Source: JAGWRA01 sp035534615 (GTDB lineage Bacteria; Acidobacteriota; Vicinamibacteria; Vicinamibacterales; CAVVIG01). From it: DNA of 64,000 nucleotides. Below the pieces are notes generated by a model that was not told the origin of the DNA, made no database searches, and worked only from the letters and a program-made list of their open reading frames with translations. The DNA lies in the NCBI GenBank assembly GCA_035534615.1, contig DATLRO010000001.1, positions 28,964 through 92,963 on the forward strand, read 5' to 3'. The translations under genes and the position numbers were made by a program. Positions 1 through 9,266 of this stretch are shown here, one piece after another (within the stretch, counting starts at the first letter, position 1; the number at the start of each line of letters is the position of its first letter).

Positions 1-1
1 G

Positions 2-952
2 CGTGCCGGTCCGCTGACCCGGTTCATCGCCCCCGTGCTGCCGTTCCGGCTGGGCACCGATCCGCCCGGCACGCTGCGCGACGATGCGCTCACGATTGTC
101 TACGTGCCAGCCGGGGCCGCGACGGCCGCGCTGGCGGAGCCGATGCCGGCCCGGTCCGCCAGCGTGATGCTGGCGACCGTGCCCGGTTGCCCGGTGGGCG
201 ATCCGGCGTGCGGGTTCGTCGCCGGCCTGCGCGTGCTGGTCTATGACGCCAGTGGTGCCTTCGACCTCTTCACGGTGCGCCAGGTGTCGGGTGCTGTGGC
301 GGATCTGCGCCACGACATGCCGGACGGCTCCCACGAGTATCCAACCGGCGCCACGATCGTTGGCATCGTCGTGCATGTCTACGATCTGGACGCCGGCGAC
401 CCGGACGAGGGGCCCAGACTGATGCGCGACGATGGCGGCAGCCGGCTGCCGCTGGTCGATCACGTCACGCGGCTCCACTTCGACTTCGAGGGCGATCCCC
501 GGGCGCCGGCGGTCCGGCGGCCGGTGGATCCGGCCCGGCCGTCGGTCACGTATGGTCCGGCGCCGCCGCCGCGGGAGGCCGTGTCGGGCGCGTGGCCGGC
601 CGGCGAGAATTGCGTGTTCGAGATCGATCCGGACACGGGCACGCCGCGCCCACGCCCGGGGCTGGCCGCGCTCGGTCCTGCCGCAGGGCCGCTCGTGTCG
701 ATGACGCCGACGCTGTTGAGCGATGGCCCGTGGTGCCCGGACGCGGCCGCCGCCGGCCGGTTCGATGCCGACCTGTTCCGACTGCGGCGCCTGCGCGTGA
801 CGATCCGGGTCGAATCGGCGCTCGATGCGCTGCGCGGCCCTGCCGGTCTGCTGTTCGATCGGGGCGGGACCGGCCGCACGGCCGGTGCCCTGGTGCCCGA
901 TCGGGAGATGCGGTTCGATGTGGCGCCGCGGAACCTGTCCGCCGGCTGGTGA
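2..952 (+). CDS. PilW-like minor pilin, C-terminal part (5' end outside window)
   Basis: The frame is open from the left edge of the window, so the start lies outside; at least 316 residues are visible. The visible part has no membrane segment or enzyme motif; it is a beta-rich, Cys-poor exported-type protein ending in a motif reading VPDREMRFDVAPRNL. That ending, and the PilX-like gene starting four bases after the stop, fit a PilW-type minor pilin of the type IV pilus assembly system, whose N-terminal prepilin cleavage helix would lie upstream of the window. The family is inferred from context and general resemblance; a different pseudopilin of the same cluster is possible. Confidence 0.55.
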   Translation, partial: RAGPLTRFIAPVLPFRLGTDPPGTLRDDALTIVYVPAGAATAALAEPMPARSASVMLATVPGCPVGDPACGFVAGLRVLVYDASGAFDLFTVRQVSGAVADLRHDMPDGSHEYPTGATIVGIVVHVYDLDAGDPDEGPRLMRDDGGSRLPLVDHVTRLHFDFEGDPRAPAVRRPVDPARPSVTYGPAPPPREAVSGAWPAGENCVFEIDPDTGTPRPRPGLAALGPAAGPLVSMTPTLLSDGPWCPDAAAAGRFDADLFRLRRLRVTIRVESALDALRGPAGLLFDRGGTGRTAGALVPDREMRFDVAPRNLSAGW

Positions 953-956
953 CGAC

Positions 957-1730
957 ATGCGGGCGGCGCAGCAGACCGGCGGAGCGGACGGGGAGCGGGG
1001 CGCGGCGCTCCTGCTGGCGCTGCTGGTTCTCGTGCTGCTGGCGGCGCTCGGTGCCGGCGCCGTGCTGACGAGCTCGACCGACGTCCTGATTGCCGCCAAC
1101 TACCGCGACGCGCGGGAAGTGCTGTACGCGGCCGACGCCGCGGTCGGCCGCACGCTGTCCGATCTGGCGGCCCGTGCGGACTGGACGCCGGTTCTGAGCG
1201 GGGCGGAGCGCTCCGCATTTGCCGACGGTCCACCCGCCGGCCTTCGTTCGCTGCCCGATGGCTCGACGATCGACCTGACCGCGGTTGCCAGCCTGGCCGA
1301 TTGCGGGCGCGCGGCCGGCTGCTCGCCGGCGCAACTCGACGCGGTGACGCCCGAACGCCCCTGGGGCGCGGACAATCCGCGGTGGCAGCTCTTTGAGTAC
1401 GGGCCGTGCGGGCGGCTGGCGCCGCAGGCGGCCGGCGACCGCGCGTGCTACGTGGTCGTGCTGGTCGGCGACGATCCTTCCGAGACGGACGGGGACCCGG
1501 CTCGTGACGGGGCTCCCGGCAGTCCGGGCGCCGGAATCATCGTCGTGCGGGCGGAGGCGTTCGGCCTTCGCGGACTGCGGCAGACGATCGAGGCGACCGT
1601 GGCGCGCGTCACTGACGAAACCGGTGTGTCGACCGACAGATCTGAACGTGACGCGTCCGAGCCGCCGCCGTCCGGATCGGAGGATCGGCCGGGTTTCGTG
1701 CGCTTGCTCTCCTGGCGCTGGATCCGCTAG
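957..1730 (+). CDS. PilX-like type IV pilus assembly protein
   Basis: A 257-residue protein. After a short charged N-terminus, residues about 15-37 (ERGAALLLALLVLVLLAALG) form one hydrophobic helix, followed by a helix with NYRDAREVLYAADAAV. This is the N-terminal layout of PilX-type minor pilins, where the helix is both membrane anchor and pilus-packing segment. The remaining periplasmic part is variable, has two Cys pairs and an acidic, Ser/Pro-rich tail. The ATG at 957 is chosen because it lies four bases after the upstream stop and puts the hydrophobic helix at the right distance; an upstream in-frame extension would run into the preceding gene. It is probably cotranscribed with the PilW-like gene. 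Confidence 0.7.
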   Translation: MRAAQQTGGADGERGAALLLALLVLVLLAALGAGAVLTSSTDVLIAANYRDAREVLYAADAAVGRTLSDLAARADWTPVLSGAERSAFADGPPAGLRSLPDGSTIDLTAVASLADCGRAAGCSPAQLDAVTPERPWGADNPRWQLFEYGPCGRLAPQAAGDRACYVVVLVGDDPSETDGDPARDGAPGSPGAGIIVVRAEAFGLRGLRQTIEATVARVTDETGVSTDRSERDASEPPPSGSEDRPGFVRLLSWRWIR

Positions 1731-1827
1731 AAGTACCTCGTGCCTGCCGGTCGCCGCTCTATCGTCGGGGCGGCCCCGGCCCGATACGGCGATTGGTGGA
1801 CGTGTCCCGGTGCTGGAGTCGGAAGCC

Positions 1828-2451
1828 ATGAGATTCAAGCCGACGGTGATGCTGACGGTGGCGATCGCAGGTGCGCTGGCGGCCTCGATCGCGTCCGCGC
1901 AGTCCCTGGCGGAAGTGGCCAGGGAGGCACGCGCGCAGCGCGAGGAGCTGAAGGCGCACGGCAAGCTGTACACGAACGCGGATCTGAAGCCGTCTGAGGA
2001 CGAAGGCGGCTCGCCGGCATCGCAGGGCGCCGCGCCGTCCGGCGCCGCGGGCGCCGCCGCCCCGGCTGGATCGCCCGCGTCCGTCAAAGGGCCTGCCAGC
2101 CCGGCCGCGCAGGCGTCCGCCAGGTCGGACGAGGCCGATGCGAGCGGGAAGACGTCCGCGTCGCCGGTCAAGGATCGCGCGTACTGGCACACGCGGATCA
2201 CCGACGCGCGGACGGCGCTCGACCAGACGCAGGTGCTGCTGGCCGCGCTGCAGAGCCGCATCAATGCCCTGACGGCCGATTTTGCGTCCCGCGACGATCC
2301 GGTCCAGCGGGCCGGCATCGAACAGAACCGGGTCAAGGCGCTGGCCGAACTGGCGCACCTGAAGACCCAGGCCCTGGATCAGACAAAAGCCATTGCCGAC
2401 ATCGAGGAGGCAGCGCGGCGGGCCGGCGTGCCGCCCGGCTGGCTCCGATAA
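1828..2451 (+). CDS. Secreted coiled-coil protein of unknown function
   Basis: A 207-residue protein with a clear Sec signal peptide (residues 1-23, MRFKPTVMLTVAIAGALAAS, cleavage near ASA-QS). The next segment is helical and charged (AEVAREARAQREELKAHGK), then comes a long Ala/Ser/Pro/Gly linker (about 55-115), then a Leu/Ala-rich helical C-terminal half (about 120-200) with heptad-like spacing. No enzyme motif was recognised. The start is the only ATG that opens directly into a signal peptide. It lies 97 bases after the PilX-like gene and 6 bases before the response regulator, so it may belong to either transcript. Periplasmic location is inferred from the signal peptide. Confidence 0.65.
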   Translation: MRFKPTVMLTVAIAGALAASIASAQSLAEVAREARAQREELKAHGKLYTNADLKPSEDEGGSPASQGAAPSGAAGAAAPAGSPASVKGPASPAAQASARSDEADASGKTSASPVKDRAYWHTRITDARTALDQTQVLLAALQSRINALTADFASRDDPVQRAGIEQNRVKALAELAHLKTQALDQTKAIADIEEAARRAGVPPGWLR

Positions 2452-2457
2452 GCCGCC

Positions 2458-3864
2458 GTGGCCAGCGCAGTCCGCTCCGGGGATGACGGCCCGATTCTGC
2501 TCGTCGAGGACAAGGCCTCGCTGCGGCAGATGCTGCGCCGTGCGATCGAGACGGCCGGGCACACCGTGATCGAGGCGGAGACCGTCGCCGAGGCACGGGC
2601 GGCGCTGCGCGAGGCCCGTCCGGTGCTGGTGCTGACCGATCTGCGCCTGCCGGATGGCGACGGGCTGGCCGTGCTGCAGGACGCCCGGGACCTCGATTCC
2701 ACCCTGCCGGTCGTGGTGATGACCGCCTATGGCGGCGTGCAGGAGGCGGTCGCCGCGATGAAGGCCGGGGCGCTCGATTTTCTGGCCAAGCCAGTCGATC
2801 CGGATCACCTGCTGCTGCTGGTCGAACGGGCCCTGAACGCCCGGCGTCTCGTCACCGAGAACATTCTGCTGAAGGAAGAACTGGCGGCCCGGCGCGGGGC
2901 CCCGCGCATCATCGGGGACGATCCGGCGCTGCGGCGGGTGCTGGCGGATCTGCAGCGGGCGGCCGCGACCGACACCACGGTGCTGCTGCAGGGGGAAAGC
3001 GGCACGGGCAAGGAGTTGTTCGCCCGCACCTTGCACGCCCTGAGCCGTCGCGCCGACGGGCCGTTCGTGGCGATCAACTGTGCCGCGATTCCGGAGACGC
3101 TGCTCGAGAGCGAGCTCTTCGGGTACGAGAAGGGGGCGTTCACGGGCGCGACGGCGCGCAAGCCGGGGAAGTTCGAGCTGGCGCACCGCGGCACCCTGTT
3201 CCTCGACGAGATCGCCGAACTGCCGCTCGCGCTGCAGGCCAAGATCCTCCGGGTGATCGAAGACCGGCGGTTCGAGCGGGTGGGCGGGACGGCGACGCTG
3301 CAGGTGGACGTCCGGGTGGTGGTGGCGACGAACCGCAACCTGGCCGACGCCGTTGCCGCCCGCCGCTTCCGGGGCGATCTGTTCTTCCGGCTGTCGGTGT
3401 TTCCGATCACGATTCCGCCGTTGCGCGAGCGGCCGGCCGACGTGCCGCTGCTGGCCCGCTACTTCGTCGAGCGGTGCTGTCGCGACCTCAACCGGCGGCC
3501 CCTCATGATCCGGCCGGAGGCGCTCGAGGCGCTCCAGCGGTATCGCTGGCCGGGCAACGTCCGCGAACTGCAGAACTGCATCGAGCGGGCGGTCATCCTT
3601 ACCGACGGTGACGCGATCGAGCCGCGTCATCTCAACCTGCTGCCCGAGGTGCCGGCGGCCGAGGCCCCGGCGGATCCGTGGGCGCAGATCGACCTGTCAG
3701 GCACGCTGGCCGAAGCCTCGCAGCGGATTCTGGTCGAGGTGGAGCGGCGCAAGCTGGAACAGGCGCTGCGGGAAGCGCACGGCGATCAGGCCCGGATGTG
3801 CCGGGAGCTGCAGCTCACCCCGAAGGCGCTGGCCTCCCGCCTCCGCGAGCACGGCCTGGCGTAA
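2458..3864 (+). CDS. Sigma-54-dependent response regulator (NtrC family)
   Basis: A 468-residue transcription activator with the full NtrC architecture. The receiver domain (about 12-125) has its phospho-acceptor Asp61 in LTDLRLPDG. The AAA+ domain has Walker A GESGTGKE (179-186), the sigma-54-contacting loop GAFTGA (226-231), Walker B LFLDE (247-251) and a C-terminal arginine-finger region. The Fis-type helix-turn-helix at the end reads CRELQLTPKALASRLREHG. It should activate sigma-54 promoters after phosphorylation by a sensor kinase. No kinase gene is in this window; one may lie upstream, beyond other genes. The start is GTG. Known relatives beside pilus genes (PilR) control pilin expression, which fits the neighbours but is not shown here. 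Confidence 0.9.
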   Translation: MASAVRSGDDGPILLVEDKASLRQMLRRAIETAGHTVIEAETVAEARAALREARPVLVLTDLRLPDGDGLAVLQDARDLDSTLPVVVMTAYGGVQEAVAAMKAGALDFLAKPVDPDHLLLLVERALNARRLVTENILLKEELAARRGAPRIIGDDPALRRVLADLQRAAATDTTVLLQGESGTGKELFARTLHALSRRADGPFVAINCAAIPETLLESELFGYEKGAFTGATARKPGKFELAHRGTLFLDEIAELPLALQAKILRVIEDRRFERVGGTATLQVDVRVVVATNRNLADAVAARRFRGDLFFRLSVFPITIPPLRERPADVPLLARYFVERCCRDLNRRPLMIRPEALEALQRYRWPGNVRELQNCIERAVILTDGDAIEPRHLNLLPEVPAAEAPADPWAQIDLSGTLAEASQRILVEVERRKLEQALREAHGDQARMCRELQLTPKALASRLREHGLA

Positions 3865-3869
3865 CCGGG

Positions 3870-4955
3870 TCAGCCGGCGCAGCCGATCCGCACGAGCGCG
3901 GCCGACAGCTCCCGCTCCGTCACGTCGTCGACGATCGCGGTGCGGCCGATCCCGGTCGGGAGCACGAAGTGCAGGCGCCCGTCGACGATCTTCTTGTCGC
4001 GGCGCATGGCCTCGAGCAGCGCCGCCACCGGGATGTCGGCCACCGACGGCAGCGGGCCGAGCGCGCCGATCAGCGCGGCGAGCGCCTGCCGGTCGGCCTC
4101 GGCCATCGCCGCGCGGGCGACGGCGAGATGGGCGGCCGCCAGCATGCCGTACGCGACCGCCTCGCCGTGACGGAACCGCCGGTACTTCGTGGCCGCTTCG
4201 AGCGCGTGCCCGGCCGTGTGGCCGAAGTTGAGCACGCGGCGGAGCCCCGCCTCGCGCTCGTCGGTCCCCACCACGTCGGCCTTGATGCGGCACGACTCGG
4301 CGATGATCGGCATGAGTGTCTCCGGCCGGCGCCGGAAGATCGCGGCGGTCTCGCGTCCCAGCCGCGCGAAGAGGTCCGGGCTGGCAATCATGCCGTACTT
4401 GACGACCTCGTAGAGGCCCGCGCGGAACTCCCGCCGCGGCAGCGTCTCGAGCAGCGTCGGATCGATGCAGACCAGGGCCGGCGGGTAGAACGCCCCGATG
4501 AGGTTCTTTCCGAGCGGATGGTTCACGCCGACCTTGCCGCCGATGGCGCTGTCCACCTGCGCGAGCAGCGTGGTCGGCACCTGCACCAGGGGGACGCCGC
4601 GCAGGAAGGTCGCGGCCGCGAAGCCGGCCATGTCGCCGATGACGCCGCCGCCGGCCGCGATGACGACCGAGGCGCGATCGGCCTCCGCCCGGATGAGCGC
4701 CTCGTAGATGCGCGACACCGTCGACAGCTGCTTGGAGCGTTCGCCGTCCGGCACCAGCACGACCTCCGCGCCCGGCACGGCGCGCGCGAGCGCCGGCCCG
4801 TGCAGACGCCACACGACCGGGCTCGACACGACGAAGCGGCGCGACACCAGGCGCGCCTCCTGCAGCAGGGGCGACAGCCGGGCCGCCAGGCCGGCGTCAA
4901 TCCAGACGGGGTAGCTCCCCGTGCTCGTCCTGACATCGATGCGGATCGGATCCAT
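3870..4955 (-). CDS. aroB: 3-dehydroquinate synthase
   Basis: A 361-residue cytosolic enzyme that turns DAHP into 3-dehydroquinate, the second step of the shikimate pathway, using NAD and a divalent metal. Visible motifs are the NAD-binding GGGVIGDMAGFAAA (102-115), the substrate-binding stretch VDSAIGGKVGVNHPLGKN (134-151), the metal-ligand glutamate in YEVVKYG, and the metal-ligand histidines in NFGHTAGHALE and HGEAVAYG. The ATG at 4955 is preferred over one 20 codons upstream because it gives the usual length and N-terminus. The gene is divergent from nadB (64 bases between starts) and convergent with the NtrC gene, six bases apart. No other shikimate gene is nearby. Confidence 0.95.
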   Translation of the reverse strand: MDPIRIDVRTSTGSYPVWIDAGLAARLSPLLQEARLVSRRFVVSSPVVWRLHGPALARAVPGAEVVLVPDGERSKQLSTVSRIYEALIRAEADRASVVIAAGGGVIGDMAGFAAATFLRGVPLVQVPTTLLAQVDSAIGGKVGVNHPLGKNLIGAFYPPALVCIDPTLLETLPRREFRAGLYEVVKYGMIASPDLFARLGRETAAIFRRRPETLMPIIAESCRIKADVVGTDEREAGLRRVLNFGHTAGHALEAATKYRRFRHGEAVAYGMLAAAHLAVARAAMAEADRQALAALIGALGPLPSVADIPVAALLEAMRRDKKIVDGRLHFVLPTGIGRTAIVDDVTERELSAALVRIGCAG

Positions 4956-5019
4956 CGGGCGATCGGGCTCCTGGCCCGCGCGGCGGCGCGCCGCGGGGCA
5001 ATGGTAGGATAGCACTCAG

Positions 5020-6618
5020 GTGACTGTGCACCGAGACTTCCTGGTAATCGGGAGCGGCATCGCGGGCCTCCGCGCGGCACTGACGCTGGCCGCGGCCGGC
5101 CGCGTGCTCATCCTCACGAAAGCCGATCCCTGGGAGAGCAACACCGGCTACGCGCAGGGCGGGATTGCGGTCGCCCTCGGCGACGATGACAGCCCGTCGC
5201 GCCATGCGGCCGACACGCTGCTGGCCGGCGACGGGCTGTGCGACGAGGCGGCCGTGCGCGTCCTCGTCCAGGACGGGCCGCGTGACGTCCGGGAACTGAT
5301 CGCCTGGGGCACCCGCTTCGACCTGGACGAAGACGGCCGCCCGGCCCTCGGTCGCGAAGCGGCCCACAGCGTCCGGCGGATCCTGCACGCCGGCGACGCC
5401 ACCGGGCGCGAGATCGGCCGCGCGCTCTGGACGCGCGTGACGCGGACGTCCGCCATCGAGGTCCTGCGCGGCTGCCTGGTCACCGGACTCGTCATGGACG
5501 GGGCCTGCTGCGCCGGGGCGCGCTTCGTGACGCCCGACGGCCGCGAGGAGACGGCGCTCGCCGGGGCGACGCTGCTGGCCACGGGGGGCGCCGGCCGGAT
5601 CTTCCGCGAAACGACGAACCCCGAGGTCGCGACCGGCGACGGCGTCGCCATCGCCTACCTCGCCGGGGCGCGCGTGGCCGACCTCGAGTTCGTGCAGTTC
5701 CACCCGACCGCCCTCAAGCTGGCCGGGGCGCCGCGGTTCCTGATCTCGGAGGCCCTGCGCGGCGAAGGCGCACGCCTCGTCAACACGCACGGCGAGCCGT
5801 TCATGGCCGGATACGATCCGGCAGGCGACCTCGCCCCCCGCGACATCGTCGCGCGCGGCATCGCCCGGGAGGCCGAGCGGACCGGCGGCCCCGTGTTCCT
5901 CACGCTCGCGCACCTGGACCCCGCGTACGTCCGCGCCCGGTTCCCGACGATTACGCGCACGTGCGCCGGCGTCGGTCTCGACCTGGCGCGCGACCCGATT
6001 CCGGTCGGGCCGGCCGCCCACTACCTGATGGGCGGCGTCGACACCGATACCGCCGGCCGGACCTCGATTCCCGGCCTCTTCGCCGCCGGGGAGACGGCGT
6101 GCACCGGCGTCCACGGCGCCAATCGCCTGGCCAGCAACTCGCTGCTCGAGGGGCTCGTCTTCGGCGCCCGTGCGGGCGAGGCCATGCAGGCCCCGCCCCG
6201 GGCCGGGGACCTGCGGGCCGGTCTATCCGTCGCCAGCACGGACGCCGCCCCGGACCCCGCGGCCGGGGCCACCCCGCCTCTGGACGAGGACGGCGTGCGC
6301 GACCTGATGTGGCGCGCCGTCGGCCTGTTCCGCGACAGGCCGGGGCTCACCGCGGCCGTCGCGCGCCTGGACGCGGCGTTCGAGGTGTTCCGACAGGAGC
6401 TGGCCGACGGCCGGATCGGCGGACGCGAGGCCTGGCGCTGGGGCAGCGTCGTGACGGTCGGGCGGCTGATCGCCCGGGCGGCGCTGCGCCGCGAGGAGAG
6501 CCGGGGCGGGCACTTCCGGACCGATTTCCCAGCCCGGGACGATCTACACTGGAAGGTCCACGTGGCGGAGACGCTGCAGCCGCAGTCGGCTCCCGCCTGT
6601 CACTCGCGGAGACCCTGA
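5020..6618 (+). CDS. nadB: L-aspartate oxidase
   Basis: A 532-residue FAD enzyme that oxidises L-aspartate to iminoaspartate, the first step of de novo NAD synthesis. The N-terminal dinucleotide fold has GSGIAGLRA (11-19). Family motifs follow: SNTGYAQGGIAVA, HSVRRILHAGDATGREIGRAL, LLATGGAGRIFRETTNP, LEFVQFHPTAL, SEALRGEGA, and the C-terminal flavin-site run ETACTGVHGANRLASNSLLEGLVFG. The start is GTG (second codon ACT). A TAGGAT hexamer ends nine bases upstream and no Shine-Dalgarno sequence is visible, so translation may be leaderless. nadA and nadC are not in the window; proS follows seven bases downstream. Confidence 0.95.
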   Translation: MTVHRDFLVIGSGIAGLRAALTLAAAGRVLILTKADPWESNTGYAQGGIAVALGDDDSPSRHAADTLLAGDGLCDEAAVRVLVQDGPRDVRELIAWGTRFDLDEDGRPALGREAAHSVRRILHAGDATGREIGRALWTRVTRTSAIEVLRGCLVTGLVMDGACCAGARFVTPDGREETALAGATLLATGGAGRIFRETTNPEVATGDGVAIAYLAGARVADLEFVQFHPTALKLAGAPRFLISEALRGEGARLVNTHGEPFMAGYDPAGDLAPRDIVARGIAREAERTGGPVFLTLAHLDPAYVRARFPTITRTCAGVGLDLARDPIPVGPAAHYLMGGVDTDTAGRTSIPGLFAAGETACTGVHGANRLASNSLLEGLVFGARAGEAMQAPPRAGDLRAGLSVASTDAAPDPAAGATPPLDEDGVRDLMWRAVGLFRDRPGLTAAVARLDAAFEVFRQELADGRIGGREAWRWGSVVTVGRLIARAALRREESRGGHFRTDFPARDDLHWKVHVAETLQPQSAPACHSRRP

Positions 6619-6625
6619 CATTCCG

Positions 6626-8086
6626 ATGGCCAAGAAGCCCGATCAGTCCGACGCCCTCGTCACCGAGATCACGCCCCGTTCGCAGGATTTCTCGCGCTGG
6701 TACCTGGACGTCGTCCGGCGCGCCGAGCTGGCGGACTATTCGCCCGTCAAGGGGTGCATGGTCATCCGTCCGTACGGCTACGCCATCTGGGAGCTGATCC
6801 AGCAGGCGCTCGACCGGCGGTTCAAGGCGACCGGTCACGTGAACGCGTACTTCCCGCTGTTCATTCCCGAGGGACTGCTGAAGAAGGAGGCCGACCACGT
6901 CGAAGGCTTCGCGCCGCAGGTCGCCTACGTCACCCACGGCGGCGGCGAGGAGCTCGAGGAACGGCTCGTGGTCCGGCCGACGTCGGAGGCGATCATCGGG
7001 ACGATGTACGCGAAGTGGGTCCGGTCCTGGCGCGACCTCCCGATCCTCATCAATCAGTGGGCGAACGTCGTCCGCTGGGAGAAGGTGACGCGGCCGTTCC
7101 TCCGGACGACCGAGTTCCTCTGGCAGGAAGGGCACACCGCGCACGAGACGGAGGCGGAGGCGGAGGAGGAAACCCTGCGCATGCTCGGCGTCTACCAGGA
7201 GGTGGCCGAGCACGAGCTGGCGATGCCGGTCGTGCCGGGGCGGAAGACCGACAGCGAACGCTTCGCCGGCGCGCTGCGGACCTATTCGATCGAAGCCCTG
7301 ATGGGGGACGGCCGCGCGCTGCAGGCCGGCACGTCGCACAACCTCGGGCAGAACTTCGCGAAGGCGTTCGACATCCAGTTCCAGGCGCGCGACAAGTCGC
7401 TCCAGTACGTGTGGGGGACCTCGTGGGGCGTGTCGACCCGGCTCGTCGGCGGCGTGATCATGACGCACGGCGACGACAGCGGATTGATTCTTCCGCCGCG
7501 CATCGCGCCGTATCAGGTGGTCATCGTCCCGATTCCGCGCGGCAACTGGCAGGAGACCGTGCTGCCCCGGGCGCAGGCCCTGCGCGAGGATCTGGCCGGC
7601 CGGGGCGTACGCGTGATGCTGGACGCCCGCGACACCTACACGCCCGGCTGGAAGTTCGCCGAATGGGAGATGCGGGGGGTCCCGCTGCGTCTGGAAATCG
7701 GTCCGCGCGACATCGAGCAGGGACAGGTCGTGCTGGTGCGCCGGGACACGCGCGAGAAGATCTCGGTGCCGCTGGCCGACCTGCCGGTCCGGGTCGATGC
7801 GCTGCTCGGCGACATCCAGCGGGCCCTCCTCGAACGCGCCCTGCGGTTCCGCGAGGAGCACACGTCGCGGGTCACCACCTACGACGAGTTCATCCAGGCG
7901 ATGGAAGGGCGTCCGGGCTTCGTCATCGCGCCCTGGTGCGGATCGGCGGAGTGTGAAGCGCAGATCAAGGCCGAGACGCAGGCGACGATCCGGAACCTCC
8001 CGCTCGGCGACCAGCGTCCGGGCGGACCGTGCGTGAAGTGCGGTCGTCCGGCCGTCTCCGAGGCCTGGTTCGCGAAGGCGTACTGA
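6626..8086 (+). CDS. proS: Prolyl-tRNA synthetase, archaeal/eukaryotic-like type
   Basis: A 486-residue class II aminoacyl-tRNA synthetase that charges tRNA(Pro). Class II features are TSEAIIGTMYAKWVRSWRDLP (motif 2 region begins RPTSEA), FLRTTEFLWQEGHTAH, the proline-binding AGTSHNLGQNFAKAF, and the motif 3 region SWGVSTRLVGGVIMTHGDD. There is no editing insertion, and a C-terminal extension has Cys ligands (CGSAECE and CVKCGR) and ends with Ala-Tyr. That makes it the short ProS found in archaea, eukaryotes and a scattered set of bacteria, not the long E. coli form. The ATG at 6626 gives a normal N-terminus, with nadB ending just upstream. Confidence 0.95.
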   Translation: MAKKPDQSDALVTEITPRSQDFSRWYLDVVRRAELADYSPVKGCMVIRPYGYAIWELIQQALDRRFKATGHVNAYFPLFIPEGLLKKEADHVEGFAPQVAYVTHGGGEELEERLVVRPTSEAIIGTMYAKWVRSWRDLPILINQWANVVRWEKVTRPFLRTTEFLWQEGHTAHETEAEAEEETLRMLGVYQEVAEHELAMPVVPGRKTDSERFAGALRTYSIEALMGDGRALQAGTSHNLGQNFAKAFDIQFQARDKSLQYVWGTSWGVSTRLVGGVIMTHGDDSGLILPPRIAPYQVVIVPIPRGNWQETVLPRAQALREDLAGRGVRVMLDARDTYTPGWKFAEWEMRGVPLRLEIGPRDIEQGQVVLVRRDTREKISVPLADLPVRVDALLGDIQRALLERALRFREEHTSRVTTYDEFIQAMEGRPGFVIAPWCGSAECEAQIKAETQATIRNLPLGDQRPGGPCVKCGRPAVSEAWFAKAY

Positions 8087-8106
8087 GCCCGGCCCCGCGG
8101 CGCGGC

Positions 8107-9132
8107 TCAGGATTTTCCGAGGAGCCAGGCGGCCTCGGCGGGCCACCGGCTCTGGAGGCGCCGCACGGCGGCGTGTCGTCGCGTGAGTCGTTCCCGCCGG
8201 ACAATCGCCTGAAGCGTCTCCCGCACCCGCGCCGGCCAGGGCGCCATCGGATCGGCACCCGCCTGCCGCGCGCGCGCATACAGCGCCGCCAGCGGCTCCA
8301 GGCACGAGGCATCACCGATCGCCGCGACGGCGGTCATCAGGTCGGGCGGCAGCGGCCCGTCGGCACGCTCCAGCGTTTCCCGCAGATCGTACAGCGCGAC
8401 CCGGCTGTCGCGCCCGGCCAGCAGCAGGTGGGCCGCCCCCCGCACGTCGGTCCAGGGCCGCCGCGCGTCGGCCGCCTCTGCCGCTTCGCGTGTCCGCACG
8501 ACGCCGATCAGGCGGTGCACGGTGGCGAGCGGGGTCTCGGCGGCGGCTGCGGTCAGCCACGCGCGCACCGTCGCGGGGTCCCGGGGGAGCCGGCCGGCCG
8601 CGGCCGCCTCCAGCGCCGCCGCCGGATCGCTGGCGCCGTCCGGCCCGATCGCGCCGGCCGCGTGCGCCGCCAGCGCCTGATCGGGATCGAGGCGCAGCTG
8701 CTCGTGGATCGGGCCGATGGTGTCCGGCGGCAGGTCGTCGAGCGCGATCAGCGCGGCCAGCCGCCGCCGCCGGTCGCGGGTGCGGTCCATCGCCAGAGCG
8801 GCGAGGCGATCGAGCACCGCACTCTCGTGCGGCGACCGGAGAAAGCCGCGCGCCACGCCGACGGCGGCCACCGCGACGTCGGCCTCCGGATCGTCGAGAT
8901 GCGTGAGGGCCGGCTTGAGCGCGCGGGCATCGCCGATCGCCTCGAGCGCGCGCAGCGCCGCCGTGCGGACGACCGGCGACGGCGACGCCAGGGCTGCGAC
9001 CAGCCGGTCGACGGCGCGGGCCCCGATGACGGTGAGACGGGCGATCGCCGCCTCGCGCTGCACCTCGCGATCGGATGCGAGGTCCTCGACGAGCCGGCGG
9101 ATCTCCCCGGCGGCCGATGCCTTGATCACCAC
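8107..9132 (-). CDS. HEAT-repeat protein
   Basis: A 341-residue, Ala- and Leu-rich helical protein with no signal peptide. The first 130 residues contain short degenerate HEAT repeats, for example ASPSPVVRTAALRALEAIGDARALKPAL and DPEADVAVAAVGVARGFL (each about 30 residues). The rest is helical without clear repeats. HEAT repeats form protein-binding solenoids, so a scaffold role is likely, but the partner cannot be read from the sequence. The first two codons are both GTG (GTG GTG ATC AAG); there is no good Shine-Dalgarno sequence. It is convergent with proS and lies upstream of the OmpA-family gene on the same strand, with a strong hairpin in between. Confidence 0.65.
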   Translation of the reverse strand: MVIKASAAGEIRRLVEDLASDREVQREAAIARLTVIGARAVDRLVAALASPSPVVRTAALRALEAIGDARALKPALTHLDDPEADVAVAAVGVARGFLRSPHESAVLDRLAALAMDRTRDRRRRLAALIALDDLPPDTIGPIHEQLRLDPDQALAAHAAGAIGPDGASDPAAALEAAAAGRLPRDPATVRAWLTAAAAETPLATVHRLIGVVRTREAAEAADARRPWTDVRGAAHLLLAGRDSRVALYDLRETLERADGPLPPDLMTAVAAIGDASCLEPLAALYARARQAGADPMAPWPARVRETLQAIVRRERLTRRHAAVRRLQSRWPAEAAWLLGKS

Positions 9133-9201
9133 GGCGCTTTTAGCTTACTCCAGGCAGTCGGGCGGCGCGCCGGGCCGGGACGCAGGCCCCGGACGAACGA
9201 A

Positions 9202-9231
9202 AGGCCGGCGGACGGGGGCGTCCGCCGGCCT
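9202..9231 (-). terminator. Strong hairpin terminator after the OmpA-family gene
   Basis: A perfect 13-bp stem, AGGCCGGCGGACG with its complement, closed by a GGGG/CCCC tetraloop. On the minus strand it is followed by TTTCGTTCG. It lies 36 bases after the stop of the OmpA-family gene and upstream of the HEAT gene, so it probably ends the OmpA transcript. Confidence 0.7.
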
Positions 9232-9266
9232 GCATGGGTGGCCGCGAGCGTCGAGGCGTGCGGTGC

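Noticed and set aside
1759..3630. 623-codon open frame antisense to the NtrC regulator
   Set aside because: Antisense shadow of a gene with an intact receiver, AAA+ and helix-turn-helix.
6347..8305. 652-codon open frame antisense to proS
   Set aside because: Antisense shadow; proS is intact on the plus strand.
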